A stretch of DNA of 64,000 nt from Dehalococcoidia bacterium (GCA_021731085.1 JAKFYB010000008.1:124001-188000); one strand, 5' to 3'; positions 45,547 through 54,686 are shown, counted from the stretch's first letter. Notes: a model not told the origin generated them from the sequence alone. Translations and numbers: made by a program.

Positions 45547-46802
45547 CGTTTTCTCGCTTTCATGATCAGGGCGTACGGGGCGAGCTGCGCAAGCCGCGCA
45601 TCGAGATGCTTTGCATCGTCACCTGTGATTCGTGTTTGTTGTGGCTCGACGATTCGTTCAACGGTGAACCCTGCGCCGGTGAGCATGTCGAACCATTGCT
45701 GGAGCGTGTGCGGGTACGCGCGGAAGTCGGCGCCTGCACCATTCTCAAACTGCCATCGCCAATCGAACGTGCTCGTCCAGTAGGGACGGATGATGCCGTA
45801 CGGGGCGGCCGAGTCGCGCAGGTGGTGGAAGGGGTGCTGCACGCTGAACGCGAGCGCGCCCCCTGGCTTCAACACACGCGCGGCCTCTGCGATAGCGACA
45901 TCAGCGTGCTCGACGTGGCCGAAGGAATGAATCGCTACGGCCAGATCGAAGCTTTCGTCGTCGAATCGCGAGAGTTCTTCGATGTTGCCCTCGACGAACG
46001 ACGCATTGTCCGTTGGATGATGGAGGAGATACTTGCGCGCGTACTCGAGCTGCTTCGCGGAGAAGTCGACGCCGACGGCAATCGCGCCCATCATCGACAG
46101 GGCGACGACATCCTGGCCGCCACCACAGCCGAGGATGAGCGCGCGCTTTCCGCGCACGTCATCGAGGATCCGCAGGTCATCCTCGAACAGACCCCACGAC
46201 CACTTGAGGCGGCCCGCATCTCGGTCGCCGTAGGTTTCCTCCTGGTACGACTTCGCGATCGTGTCCCAGCCGGCTTTGTTGTCGGGAGCGGGGGTTTCGG
46301 GCGCAGCGGGCTGCGCCCCTACCGCGGCCGCGCGTTCGGCGAGAGGGACGGCCTGCGCGGTCAGCTCCTTGCCCATCGCGTCCCAGTCGAGCTCATGCAG
46401 CGATTCAGGATCGGTGAGGATTTTGGCGAGCGGGATGCGCATGTCGGGTGGCATCTCGATTGCGTCGAGATCGGCAGCCGCGCACCAGCGTGCGTCGTCG
46501 TAGTCGCCTTCGGCGTTGAAGCGCATCGGGCCGGCGGGCAACGGAGCGCGGAAGATGTTGGCGACGTACTGCGCTTCGCCTTCACTGAGATACACAGTCT
46601 CGACGAAGGCCTCGGTGTCCGGTTCGAGCGTGAGGCCGAACTGCTCGCGCGCGTGACGGCGCATCGCTTCCTCAGCCGCTTCCTGCGCGCCGACGCGCAC
46701 GAGCGGCAGAACGTACTGGCCCGCGAACGGCGCCACGCGGCGGCGCACGACGAGCACGCGCTCCTTTTTCTCGAACAGGATGGCCGTCATGAGGTCAGGC
46801 AT
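45543..46802 (-). CDS. NUDIX-like domain fused to a SAM methyltransferase
   Basis: 419 residues from ATG 46802. Residues about 1-130 resemble a NUDIX hydrolase, but the box GAQEAAEEAMRRHAREQFGL lacks the EE pair, so catalysis is doubtful. A short linker (about 150-170) contains a translated palindromic repeat. Residues about 175-419 are a class I methyltransferase: KRALILGCGGGQDVVALSM, AVGVDFSAKQLEYARKYLL and a LKPGGALAFSVQHPFHH region. It sits between trpE and trpG with 1-nt and 4-nt overlaps, an unusual place for such a protein. Confidence 0.85.
   Translation of the reverse strand: MPDLMTAILFEKKERVLVVRRRVAPFAGQYVLPLVRVGAQEAAEEAMRRHAREQFGLTLEPDTEAFVETVYLSEGEAQYVANIFRAPLPAGPMRFNAEGDYDDARWCAAADLDAIEMPPDMRIPLAKILTDPESLHELDWDAMGKELTAQAVPLAERAAAVGAQPAAPETPAPDNKAGWDTIAKSYQEETYGDRDAGRLKWSWGLFEDDLRILDDVRGKRALILGCGGGQDVVALSMMGAIAVGVDFSAKQLEYARKYLLHHPTDNASFVEGNIEELSRFDDESFDLAVAIHSFGHVEHADVAIAEAARVLKPGGALAFSVQHPFHHLRDSAAPYGIIRPYWTSTFDWRWQFENGAGADFRAYPHTLQQWFDMLTGAGFTVERIVEPQQTRITGDDAKHLDARLAQLAPYALIMKARKR
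46299..46322. repeat. Palindromic repeat in the NUDIX-methyltransferase linker
   Basis: GGGCGCAG (46299-46306), loop CGGG, CTGCGCCC (46311-46318), then CTAC. 24 nt, in frame, encoding about residues 161-168 of the fusion protein. Confidence 0.8.
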
Positions 46803-48280
46803 CAGTACCCCAGCGATCCGCGAGGCATGCCGTCCTGCCGCTCTTCGGCGACTTCGATTGCGCGCAGGGAGCCGCGAGCCTTGTTGCCGGACTCCATGAA
46901 CTCCTCTTCGGGCGTGCTGTCGTAGACGACGCCGCCGGCGGCCTGCACGTACGCTACGCCGGGCTTCATCCAGATGGTCCGGATCGAGAGTGCGGTGTCG
47001 CAGTTGCCGGACATGTCGAAGTAGCCGACACAACCGCCATAGCCGCCGCGCTGTTCCCCCTCGAGCTCCGCGATGATCTCCATCGTGCGGATCTTGGGGG
47101 CGCCGGTGACGGTTCCGTGCGGGAAGTAGGCGCGCAGCGCGTCGTACATCGTCACGTCGGAACGCAGCTTGCCGACGACATGCGAGACCATGTGCATGAC
47201 ATGCGAATAACGCTCGATCTCCATCAGCGATGTGACCTTGACTGTGCCGGGATCGCAGACGCGGCCGAGATCGTTGCGGGCGAGATCGACGAGCATGACG
47301 TGCTCGGCGCGTTCCTTTTCGGACGTTTGCAGCTCCTCGGCCATGCGCTGTTCGTCCTCGGCGTCTTTGCCGCGGCGGCGCGTGCCGGCGATCGGGTGCG
47401 TCTCGATGACGCCGTCTTCGACGCGGATTAGCACTTCCGGCGACGCGCCGACTACGTGCATGTCAGCAAGCTCGAGGTAGTACATGTAAGGAGAGGGATT
47501 GACGTTTCGCAGCGCGCGGTACACCTCGAACGGGTGCGCGTCGGTCTCGCGCGTGAAGCGCTGCGACACCTGGATCTGGTACGTGTCGCCCTTCGTGATG
47601 TACTCCTTCGCCTTCACAACCTTCGCCTTGAAGGCGTCCTCTGTTGTGTTCGAGACGGCTTTGCGGTCGCGCGTCTTGATGGCGGGCGTGTCGTACGGAA
47701 GGCGAGAGAGCGGGGCGGCGAGGCGCTTCACCAGCTCTTCGATCTTCCACGTGGCCTGCCGGTACGAGGCTTCGACGTCGCCGTCGAGCCGCGCGTGGCT
47801 CACGACCTTGATCGTGTGTTGGAGGTGATCGAAGACAAGCAGCGTGTCGCAGAAGAGGAAGATGCTTTCGGGGAATCCCTGCGGGTTAGCGTCCGGCACC
47901 GGCAGCTTCTCGAAATACCGCGCGCATTCATACGCCATGTAGCCAACAGCGCCACCGTGGAAGCGAGGCAGGCCCTCGATCCTCACGGGTGCGTAGCGCT
48001 TGAGTTCGTCTTGTATGACGAGCAGCGGATCGCCGCTCGCGGCTTCCCCCTCACCCGTGCGGAGCACGCGATACGGCTCCGTGCCGATGAAGCTATAGCG
48101 GGCGAGCCGCTCGCCGCCTTCGACGGACTCCAGCAGGAATGAGTACTCGCCTCGCGCAACCTTCAGGTAGGCCGATACGGGCGTTTCGAGATCGGCGTAG
48201 ACCTCGCGAAAGACGGGCACGATGTTGCCGCTTCCGGCGAGGGTCTTCGCCTGTTCGAGTGTTGGTGTGTAGGTCGTCAT
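46802..48280 (-). CDS. trpE: Anthranilate synthase component I
   Basis: 492 residues. LVDLARNDLGRVCDPGTVKV, HPIAGTRRRGKD, GTVTGAPKIRTMEII and QAAGGVVYDSTPEEEFME are chorismate-binding signatures; an N-terminal PVFREVYADLETPVSAYLKV region carries the regulatory lobe. Feedback inhibition by tryptophan is usual (family knowledge). Its TGA overlaps the next ATG by one base. Confidence 0.97.
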   Translation of the reverse strand: MTTYTPTLEQAKTLAGSGNIVPVFREVYADLETPVSAYLKVARGEYSFLLESVEGGERLARYSFIGTEPYRVLRTGEGEAASGDPLLVIQDELKRYAPVRIEGLPRFHGGAVGYMAYECARYFEKLPVPDANPQGFPESIFLFCDTLLVFDHLQHTIKVVSHARLDGDVEASYRQATWKIEELVKRLAAPLSRLPYDTPAIKTRDRKAVSNTTEDAFKAKVVKAKEYITKGDTYQIQVSQRFTRETDAHPFEVYRALRNVNPSPYMYYLELADMHVVGASPEVLIRVEDGVIETHPIAGTRRRGKDAEDEQRMAEELQTSEKERAEHVMLVDLARNDLGRVCDPGTVKVTSLMEIERYSHVMHMVSHVVGKLRSDVTMYDALRAYFPHGTVTGAPKIRTMEIIAELEGEQRGGYGGCVGYFDMSGNCDTALSIRTIWMKPGVAYVQAAGGVVYDSTPEEEFMESGNKARGSLRAIEVAEERQDGMPRGSLGY

Positions 48281-48289
48281 GTGATCTCC

Positions 48290-48384
48290 AGAGCAAAGGA
48301 CATAGAACTTAGGGCTATTTCATCGCCTCGCCAACAGCGACGGCGACTCGTGGCGATTTGCTCTTTGCCCTTTGTTGCTTGTTC
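48290..48384. repeat. Two facing heptanucleotide arrays between trpS and trpE
   Basis: AGAGCAA, AGGACAT, AGAACTT, AGGGCTA (48290-48317), then about 40 nt, then TTTGCTC, TTTGCCC, TTTGTTG, CTTGTTC (48357-48384). The second block is the rough reverse complement of the first, so the pair could fold into a long imperfect hairpin in the trpS-trpE message. Confidence 0.75.
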
Positions 48385-48386
48385 TC

Positions 48387-49412
48387 TCATGGCCGTCCTC
48401 GTACGAAGTAGTCGAGCTTCAGCGCGGCGCGAACATCGACCATCGTCTCTTCAGCCACGGTACGCGCGACGGCGCAGCCTGCTTCGAGCGCTTCCTGCAC
48501 CTCTTTTGGGCGCGCTTCGTAGTGGGCGCGACGCTCGCGGATGGGGTCGAGCAGGTTGTTGATCGCCACGACGAGCTTCTTCTTCACATCGACATCGCCG
48601 AGACCGCCGCGCTGGTAGTGCTCCTTCATGTTGGCGACGTCATCAACGTCCGGGTTGAAGGCGTCGTGGTAGATGAACACGGGGTTGCCCTCGACCTTCC
48701 CCGGGTCTTCTTTCCGAAGGTGATTCGGATCGGTGAACATGCTCATCACCTTCTTGCGCACGGTTTCGGCGTCGTCCTTGAGGTCGATGGCGTTGCCGGC
48801 CGACTTGCCCATCTTGGCGGCGCCATCGAGCCCGACGAGGCGCGTGACCGTGTCGAGCCGCGGCTTCGGCAGCGGAAAGACTTCGACGCCGGTCTCACGG
48901 TTGAAGCGCTCGGCGACGTCGCGCGTCAGTTCGATGTGCGGCAGCTGGTCGTCGCCCACGGGCACCAGATCGGCACGCGGCAGCAAGATGTTCGCGATCT
49001 GCATCAGCGGGTAGATGAAGAAGCCGACGGGTACGCTCTTCTTCGTCTGTTCGAGGATGTCCATCTCGCTCTTCAACGTCGGGTTCTTGCGCAGCGGGCC
49101 CATCGGCAGGTACCAGGACAGCAGCGCCGTCAGTTCGGCGTGTTGGGGCACCTGCGACTCGATGACGTAGTGACCGCGCTGCGGGTCGAGGCCAACCGAG
49201 AGCCAGTCGAGCGCGACCTCCCACACGGACCGCCGCACGTGGTCGATGTCATCGACGTAGTCCGAGACCTGGTAGTCAGCGATGAGGAAGAAACACTCGT
49301 ACTCCTCCTGCAGCGTGATCCACTGCTTGAGGGCACCGGCATAGTGCCCAAGATGCAGCGAGCCCGTCGGCCGAATTCCGGTCAGGATCCTCTTTCGTGT
49401 TTCGATCGCCAT
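48387..49412 (-). CDS. trpS: Tryptophanyl-tRNA synthetase
   Basis: 341 residues. The class I HIGH-like motif is SLHLGHYAG and the KMSKS-like motif is AAKMGKSAGN; GDDQLPHIELTRDVAERFNR binds ATP. Start at ATG 49412 with GGAG 7 nt upstream, after a T-box terminator. Charges tRNA-Trp, and its expression is set by uncharged tRNA-Trp through the leader. Confidence 0.97.
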   Translation of the reverse strand: MAIETRKRILTGIRPTGSLHLGHYAGALKQWITLQEEYECFFLIADYQVSDYVDDIDHVRRSVWEVALDWLSVGLDPQRGHYVIESQVPQHAELTALLSWYLPMGPLRKNPTLKSEMDILEQTKKSVPVGFFIYPLMQIANILLPRADLVPVGDDQLPHIELTRDVAERFNRETGVEVFPLPKPRLDTVTRLVGLDGAAKMGKSAGNAIDLKDDAETVRKKVMSMFTDPNHLRKEDPGKVEGNPVFIYHDAFNPDVDDVANMKEHYQRGGLGDVDVKKKLVVAINNLLDPIRERRAHYEARPKEVQEALEAGCAVARTVAEETMVDVRAALKLDYFVRGRP

Positions 49413-49424
49413 GTTCCAACTCCA

Positions 49425-49463
49425 AACAAAAACGCCCTCACCCCATCGAGGGGCGAGAGCGTT
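49425..49463 (-). terminator. Regulated intrinsic terminator of the T-box leader
   Basis: On the minus strand a 14-bp stem (arms 49463-49450 and 49444-49431) with two wobble pairs, a short loop and a TTTTTGTTT run. Its left arm follows closely after the T-box sequence, so antiterminator and terminator are mutually exclusive. Confidence 0.88.
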
Positions 49464-49750
49464 GTCTCGCGGTACCACCCTGCGTGATCCTTCCCTGGAA
49501 GGATCAATCTCAGTTCCGTCACGTGCCGCTTTTGTGCGACAGATGCGGTGGGCCTGATAACGGCGCCCATCCCGTCGGAAACTACTTAGCCAGCCTCTTG
49601 GCCGTTCGGTCCGAGGCTCCCGGGTCCATTCGGTCTGTCGCGCTGCCGCCGGTTTTCACCAATCCCGGCTCTCTACAGGCTCGCCATCCAGACGTACTCT
49701 TCCCGATCATCGCCAGTGTTTTGTGCCTCGCACAGAGGGTACCCGTGGTT
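49425..49750 (-). ncRNA. T-box riboswitch, tRNA-Trp specific
   Basis: The conserved T-box AGGGTGGTACCGCG is at 49481-49468. Upstream lies a Stem I with the AAGAGTA loop-E-type motif (49701-49695). The GAATGGACC segment places a TGG (Trp) specifier at 49628-49626, followed by a terminator hairpin. Uncharged tRNA-Trp pairs with the specifier and with the T-box bulge and stabilises the antiterminator, allowing trpS and probably the trp genes beyond it to be transcribed. Total length is normal for transcriptional T-boxes. Confidence 0.93.
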
Positions 49751-49759
49751 GGTTCGGCA

Positions 49760-49790
49760 ATGGTATCAGATCGGCCGGTGGGCCCGTCAA
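49760..49790 (-). promoter_or_regulatory. Predicted promoter of the T-box/trp operon
   Basis: Minus strand TTGACG (49790-49785) and GATACC (49767-49762, 17-nt spacer) or TACCAT (49765-49760, 19-nt spacer), just upstream of the T-box leader. Confidence 0.55.
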
Positions 49791-49834
49791 GCGCGGATGG
49801 CGCGATGCAAAGCATGACCCGTCCTGCACGACAA

Positions 49835-49860
49835 GGGCCGACACATAGGTCGGCCCCTAC
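49835..49860. repeat. Palindromic repeat, GGGCCGAC type
   Basis: GGGCCGAC (49835-49842), loop ACATAG, GTCGGCCC (49849-49856), then CTAC. Different core from the GCGGGCTGAAA copies, but the same layout and CTAC suffix. It lies 15 nt after the stop of the minus-strand gene that ends at 49876. Confidence 0.8.
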
Positions 49861-49875
49861 ACCGGCTGTTGCGTC

Positions 49876-50265
49876 CTACGCAGCGCGGATGGTGCGGATG
49901 CTTTCGAAGTCATTGGCGTCTGCCGTCTCGCCCGCGATCTTGCGGTTCACCTGGGCGAGCTCGCCACGCTGACGGCGGGCGATGCGATCGATGAAGCAGG
50001 CTGCCTGGACGACGTGACTCTCCAGGATGGTGAGCGCCGTGCCTAGCCGCGCGTCCTCGAACACGCTCTGTCGGGCCTCTGCGATCGCGCGCAATTCGTT
50101 GACGCGGCCCAGCGCGAACTCGATCCGTGTGGCGTAGCGCTTGGCGTCTCGCGCCTCGCTCTGGTCGGTGAACGTGGCGTTTTCGAGCGCTTCGGCGACT
50201 CGCTCGGCCAGCAGCTCGCTCTGCATGCGCTTCACGTCGGCGGTGGTGGCAATGATCTCGTCCAT
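49876..50265 (-). CDS. Hypothetical helical protein
   Basis: 129 residues, not recognised. Almost wholly helical and charged: KRMQSELLAERVAEALENAT, YATRIEFALGRVNELRAIAE, FIDRIARRQRGELAQVNRK. No cysteine motif or membrane segment. Start at ATG 50265 with GGGGAG upstream. It lies before the trp operon promoter on the same strand, separated by a palindrome. Confidence 0.6.
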   Translation of the reverse strand: MDEIIATTADVKRMQSELLAERVAEALENATFTDQSEARDAKRYATRIEFALGRVNELRAIAEARQSVFEDARLGTALTILESHVVQAACFIDRIARRQRGELAQVNRKIAGETADANDFESIRTIRAA

Positions 50266-50373
50266 GAGCACTCTCCCCTTGGCCAGGCTTCCGTACCTGG
50301 GCGTGCGAGAGTATGCGCGAACGTGGCTTCGTGGGTTCATTGGGAGAAACCCCGCATCCCGCTGTACGAACCC

Positions 50374-51465
50374 CTATCCCTGTGAATCCGCCGAAGCATC
50401 GCTCGGCCGTCGCACCATCTCGACGTACAGCGTTTCCATCAGGCGGGCGTTGTCCTCCCAGCGATACTCACGCTCGACGAGCGCGCGGCCGGAGGCGCCC
50501 ATCATGCGGCGCAGGTCGGCGTCGAGAGCCAACCGCTCGATGGCGACGGCGAGTGCGGTGGGATCAGCGGGCGGAACGAGGATGCCCGTCTTGCCGTCGA
50601 TGACGACGTCGGGGATGCCGTGGATGTTGGAGCCGACAACGGGCAGCTCCATCGCGCTGGCTTCAAGCGCGGCGACACCGAAGCCTTCCCATGTCGACGG
50701 CATGGCGAAGATGTCGAACGTCGCGAGCATCGATGGCACATCCTCGTGGGCGATGTCGCCTGTGAAGCGCACACATTCGCGCAGGACAAGTTCGGCCGTG
50801 AGGCGTTCGAGCGCTGGGCGGCTTGGGCCGTCGCCGGCGAGCACGACCTCGATGGGTGTGCCGCGATCGCGAAGCAGCGCTGCGGATCGCAACAGGTGTT
50901 CGAGGCCCTTTTCGGGTGAGAGCCGGGCGACTGCGCCGACTACGACACTCCCGCCTGCTTCGCGACTGCGATGGCCGTCGAACTTGGTGAGGTCGATGCC
51001 GTACGGGATGACGACGACTTCCCTTCCCTTCGGCACGAACGGCAGGGTTGCATCCGCGAGTCGGCGGCCAGTCGCAGTGATCGCGCCGGCGTGACTCAGC
51101 GCATGCTTTGTGATCCAGCGGTGCAGTGGGGTCAGGTGCGGCGCTTCGAGTACGTCGGTTCCCCAGACGGAAACGATCGACGGCTGGAAGCCCGAGAGGC
51201 CGGCGAGAAAGCCGTAGCTCGTGAGGTGCAGCGCGTGCAGCAGGTCAGGCTTCAGTTCACGGATGAGTGCGCGCACGCGGCGGGCGTGGACGACGTAGCG
51301 CGCTTTGCCGATCGCCTCGAGGCCGTCGATGTGGTGTACGGTCGCGCCCTCGATCGTTGCGTCGCGGAAGGAGATGACGTGCGCGTCCCAGCCGAGCGCT
51401 GCGAAGTGGCGCACCCACTTTTGCGTATGGATGTACGGCGCGTCGGCGAGATAGACGACTCTCAC
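50374..51465 (-). CDS. Glycosyltransferase family 4
   Basis: 363 residues, GT-B fold. N-terminal domain MRVVYLADAPYIHTQKWVRH; C-terminal donor site GAVARLSPEKGLEHLLR, VVLAGDGP and the EX7E-type region PSTWEGFGVAALEASAMELP, where E and GE-like acids contact the nucleotide sugar. Overlaps the O-antigen-ligase-like gene by 4 nt. Role in surface polysaccharide assembly. Confidence 0.92.
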   Translation of the reverse strand: MRVVYLADAPYIHTQKWVRHFAALGWDAHVISFRDATIEGATVHHIDGLEAIGKARYVVHARRVRALIRELKPDLLHALHLTSYGFLAGLSGFQPSIVSVWGTDVLEAPHLTPLHRWITKHALSHAGAITATGRRLADATLPFVPKGREVVVIPYGIDLTKFDGHRSREAGGSVVVGAVARLSPEKGLEHLLRSAALLRDRGTPIEVVLAGDGPSRPALERLTAELVLRECVRFTGDIAHEDVPSMLATFDIFAMPSTWEGFGVAALEASAMELPVVGSNIHGIPDVVIDGKTGILVPPADPTALAVAIERLALDADLRRMMGASGRALVEREYRWEDNARLMETLYVEMVRRPSDASADSQG

Positions 51466-52964
51466 TTCGGCGCGTTGTCCGAGGAGCCATCGGCGACGGC
51501 GAGCGTGAGGTATGCGGGCGGGCGGCGGCGCTTCTCAGCTGCGAGTATCCCCTCGACGGCGACGGCGAGCCCGGCGAAGAGCCAGAGGTACGGGTCTTCG
51601 AGGAAGCGGCCTTCGGTCTGTGAACCCAACAAAATCACGCCACTGGCGATACCGATCGCGATCGCGATGGTTCGCAATTCCACATCGGCAGTGCGTGTCA
51701 GGCCTCGCAGGTATGCCACCCAACGCACGATCAGGAACAGGACGGCGGCGATGCCGATCAGGCCGAGTTCGGCCGGGATGGTGACGGCGGAGGTGTGGGA
51801 CGCGGTCACGTTGGCCTTGATTTTCGGGTCTTTGTAGTCGTGGTAGTCCTCCTCGAAGGCGGTCTGGTAGCCGCCCGCGCCAACGCCCGTCAGCGGGTGG
51901 TCAGCGAACATCTGCAGGCCGGCCTCGACGAGATACTTGCGCGCGCCGAAGGCTTCGACGCCGAAGGTTGCGGTTTCGAGGCGCTGCGCGAAGAAGGGGC
52001 TGACGGCAGCCAGCGCGAGCGAACCGACGACCACTGCGGCTATGCCGACGGCGAGGATGCGGTGGCGCGACTGCGACGCGATCGGGAGCGCGAGGATCGT
52101 GACCGGAAGCGCGACGGCAGCGACGATCCATGCGCCGCGCGAGCCCGTGAAGACGAGCGTGAGCGCGCAGAGCGCGAGGGCGGGCGCGAGGAGCCATCGC
52201 TGTTGGCGGCGCGACGCGAACATCCAGGTGAGGACACCGATGACGATCGCGCTGACGAGCAGGCGCGCGAAGTGATTGGGGTCGGCGAAGGTCGTGTTGA
52301 TGCGCCGCTCGCCGAACTCGCCGAGACCCTCGTTCCAGAGGAACTCGCCCGTGATCTGCTGCCAGACCCCGACGGCCGCCAGCAGGCCGGCCGTCGCGAC
52401 GAACGTCAGCAGCGTCCAGCGCAGGGCCGGCCGATCGCGGACGAAGAACGGTACGAGCGCGAAGCCACCGAGCGAGAACAGCAGGCGGATGGTTTCAGTG
52501 CGGGCGGCGCTGATATCGGCCGCCCATAGCGTCGAGCAGGCGTAGACCGCGAAGAGCAGCGCGAGCGGCAGGGTTAGTGCGGAGGTCGGCAGGACGTTGA
52601 TGCGCGGGCGCGCCGGGCGGATCAGCCAGGCGAGGAACGCGAGCGCGACGACGAGTCGACCGGCGTCGATGATCGAGGTCTCGCCGAGCCCGCCGCCAAG
52701 CTCCGAGCGCGTCTGCAGGATGGGGAACGCGAGCTTGGTGATCTCGAGAGGCAGTGCGATTACGAGCAGCGGCCCGAGCGTCCGTGGTTCGTAGAACGCT
52801 ATGCCGGCGACAGCACACCCGGCTGCAGCGACGAGCCACGGCGCGGGCTCGCGGAAGAGTGCGGCGACCACGCAGACCATCGCGCCGAGCAGGCCAGTGA
52901 TGAGCCACGCCTCGGCGGAGGGCAGCTTGAAGATGGGGGCGGGGCGGCGTTGGACGAGGGCCAT
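51462..52964 (-). CDS. O-antigen ligase/polymerase (Wzy/WaaL-like) membrane protein
   Basis: 500 residues with about 11-12 membrane helices. The central periplasmic-side loop has the typical FGARKYLVEAGLQMFADHPL, then GVGAGGYQTAF and ASHTSAVTIPAELGLIG, which match PF04932 (GxGxGxY, H-x-n-EhG). Polymerises or transfers polysaccharide units. It precedes the glycosyltransferase with a 4-nt overlap. Confidence 0.88.
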   Translation of the reverse strand: MALVQRRPAPIFKLPSAEAWLITGLLGAMVCVVAALFREPAPWLVAAAGCAVAGIAFYEPRTLGPLLVIALPLEITKLAFPILQTRSELGGGLGETSIIDAGRLVVALAFLAWLIRPARPRINVLPTSALTLPLALLFAVYACSTLWAADISAARTETIRLLFSLGGFALVPFFVRDRPALRWTLLTFVATAGLLAAVGVWQQITGEFLWNEGLGEFGERRINTTFADPNHFARLLVSAIVIGVLTWMFASRRQQRWLLAPALALCALTLVFTGSRGAWIVAAVALPVTILALPIASQSRHRILAVGIAAVVVGSLALAAVSPFFAQRLETATFGVEAFGARKYLVEAGLQMFADHPLTGVGAGGYQTAFEEDYHDYKDPKIKANVTASHTSAVTIPAELGLIGIAAVLFLIVRWVAYLRGLTRTADVELRTIAIAIGIASGVILLGSQTEGRFLEDPYLWLFAGLAVAVEGILAAEKRRRPPAYLTLAVADGSSDNAPK

Positions 52965-53193
52965 CGTCCGCCATTGTAGTGCCCGCCGCGCTGGATCGGC
53001 GTGGGCACTATCGCAGCCACTATCTCAGCATTGAAGACGGCTGTACATTGGCTTCACCGCCTTGGGCGGCGTCCGGCATCCGCCCCTCCGGCACCGCGTC
53101 CGAAGCTGCGTATGACACGAACCATTGACCTCACATCGGTCCGGCTGGACACCTCCGGGACGATGCCATTCCGCTTGATGCCGCGGGCGCTAG

Positions 53194-54657
53194 ATGCTGT
53201 TTCCGACGGTCGATTTCGCCATCTTCTTCACGGTCGTGCTGGCGGTCAGCTGGCTGCTACGCTCGCACAACGTGGCTTGGCGGGTCTTCATCATCGGGGC
53301 CTCCTTCTTCTTCTACGGGTTCTGGGAGGCGAAGTTCGCGCTCCTGCTCGCGCTGTCCGTCGTTTTCAACTACTTCATGGGGCTGTTCATCTACCGGGCG
53401 ATGGCGCCGCCCGTGGCCGTGCCTGGTTCTGAGGAGCAGCCGGAGATCGGCGCTGAGCGCACACAGCAGTCTCGGCTGCTGCTCGCGGCGGGGATCGCGG
53501 GGAATCTCGCGATCCTCGGCTGGTTCAAGTACTACGAGTTTTTCTCGGAGTCGCTGAAGAACTCGCTGGCCGATGTCGGGATCGATGCTCCGGTGCCGCT
53601 GCTGCAGATCACGCTGCCGATCGGCATCTCGTTCTTCACGTTCCAGGCGATCAGCTATCTCGTCGACATCTCACGCGGGCAGATCAAGCCGATGTGGCCG
53701 CTGGACTTCGCGACGTACCTCTCGTTCTTCCCCCACCTTGTCGCCGGCCCGATCGTCCGGGCCTCGGAGTTTGCCCCACAGCTGGCAGCGCCGCCGCGGC
53801 CGGACCGCATTCCCGTGACGGGCGCGTTCTTCCTCATCCTTATGGGGCTGTTCAAGAAGGTGGTGATCTCGTCATACCTGGCGACGGAGCTGGTTGACCC
53901 CGTGTTCGCGCTGCCGCAGGAGCATACGTCGCCTGAGATCCTGCTGGCGATCTATGGGTACGCGATCGTAATATTCGCGGACTTCAGCGGGTACACAGAC
54001 ATCGCGATCGGGTGCGCGCTGCTGCTGGGATTTCAGTTTCCGCAGAACTTCAACAACCCGTATCGCTCGCTGTCGCTACAGGACTTCTGGCGGCGGTGGC
54101 ACATGACGCTTTCGCGCTGGCTCCGGGACTACCTCTACATCCCGCTCGGGGGCTCTCACGGCTCGTCGATCTTCACGTACCGCAACCTGATGATCACGAT
54201 GGTGCTGGGCGGGCTATGGCACGGGGCGGCGTGGACGTTCGTGATCTGGGGAACGATCCACGGAACGGGGCTGATCATCGAGCGGCTGATCCGCGGGCCG
54301 GGGGAGGCGCCGTCCGGAACGGGGTGGGCGGTGTTCTGGCGCTGGTTCATCACCTTCCACGTTGTTTGCCTGGCGTGGGTGTTCTTCCGGGCGGAGTCGG
54401 TCGATGTGGCGCTGGAGCTGCTCGATGGCCTGGTCACGTCGTGGGGGCCGGCGCCGCTGGTAACGCCGCTGGCGATCCTGGTGATCGCGGGGATGATGGC
54501 CTGGCAGTTTTTGCCGGACGACGTGATGGATCGTTTCGTCGTGCGGGTGTCGTACTTCAATCCGATCGCGCAGGCGGCAGGGTTCGCCGGCGGCATCGTG
54601 CTGATCGACGCGCTGGGTCCGTCGGGCGTGTCGCCGTTCATCTATTTTCAGTTCTAG
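53194..54657 (+). CDS. MBOAT-family O-acyltransferase (AlgI/DltB-like)
   Basis: 487 residues, about ten membrane helices. Signatures: LFPTVDFAIFFTVVLAVSWL at the start, FGYSDIAIG-like FADFSGYTDIAIGCALLLGF, NNPYRSLSLQDFWRRWHMTL, RDYLYIPLGG, and the catalytic-histidine region GGLWHGAAWTFVIWG. Moves acetyl groups across the membrane onto extracellular glycans, working with SGNH proteins such as the next gene. Confidence 0.95.
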   Translation: MLFPTVDFAIFFTVVLAVSWLLRSHNVAWRVFIIGASFFFYGFWEAKFALLLALSVVFNYFMGLFIYRAMAPPVAVPGSEEQPEIGAERTQQSRLLLAAGIAGNLAILGWFKYYEFFSESLKNSLADVGIDAPVPLLQITLPIGISFFTFQAISYLVDISRGQIKPMWPLDFATYLSFFPHLVAGPIVRASEFAPQLAAPPRPDRIPVTGAFFLILMGLFKKVVISSYLATELVDPVFALPQEHTSPEILLAIYGYAIVIFADFSGYTDIAIGCALLLGFQFPQNFNNPYRSLSLQDFWRRWHMTLSRWLRDYLYIPLGGSHGSSIFTYRNLMITMVLGGLWHGAAWTFVIWGTIHGTGLIIERLIRGPGEAPSGTGWAVFWRWFITFHVVCLAWVFFRAESVDVALELLDGLVTSWGPAPLVTPLAILVIAGMMAWQFLPDDVMDRFVVRVSYFNPIAQAAGFAGGIVLIDALGPSGVSPFIYFQF

Positions 54658-54686
54658 ACGATCTTGGTGACAAACGGCCGTTAACT

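Noticed and set aside
49382-49815. Small ORFs in the region upstream of trpS
   Set aside because: The region is a T-box leader RNA; the ORFs follow its conserved RNA motifs by chance.
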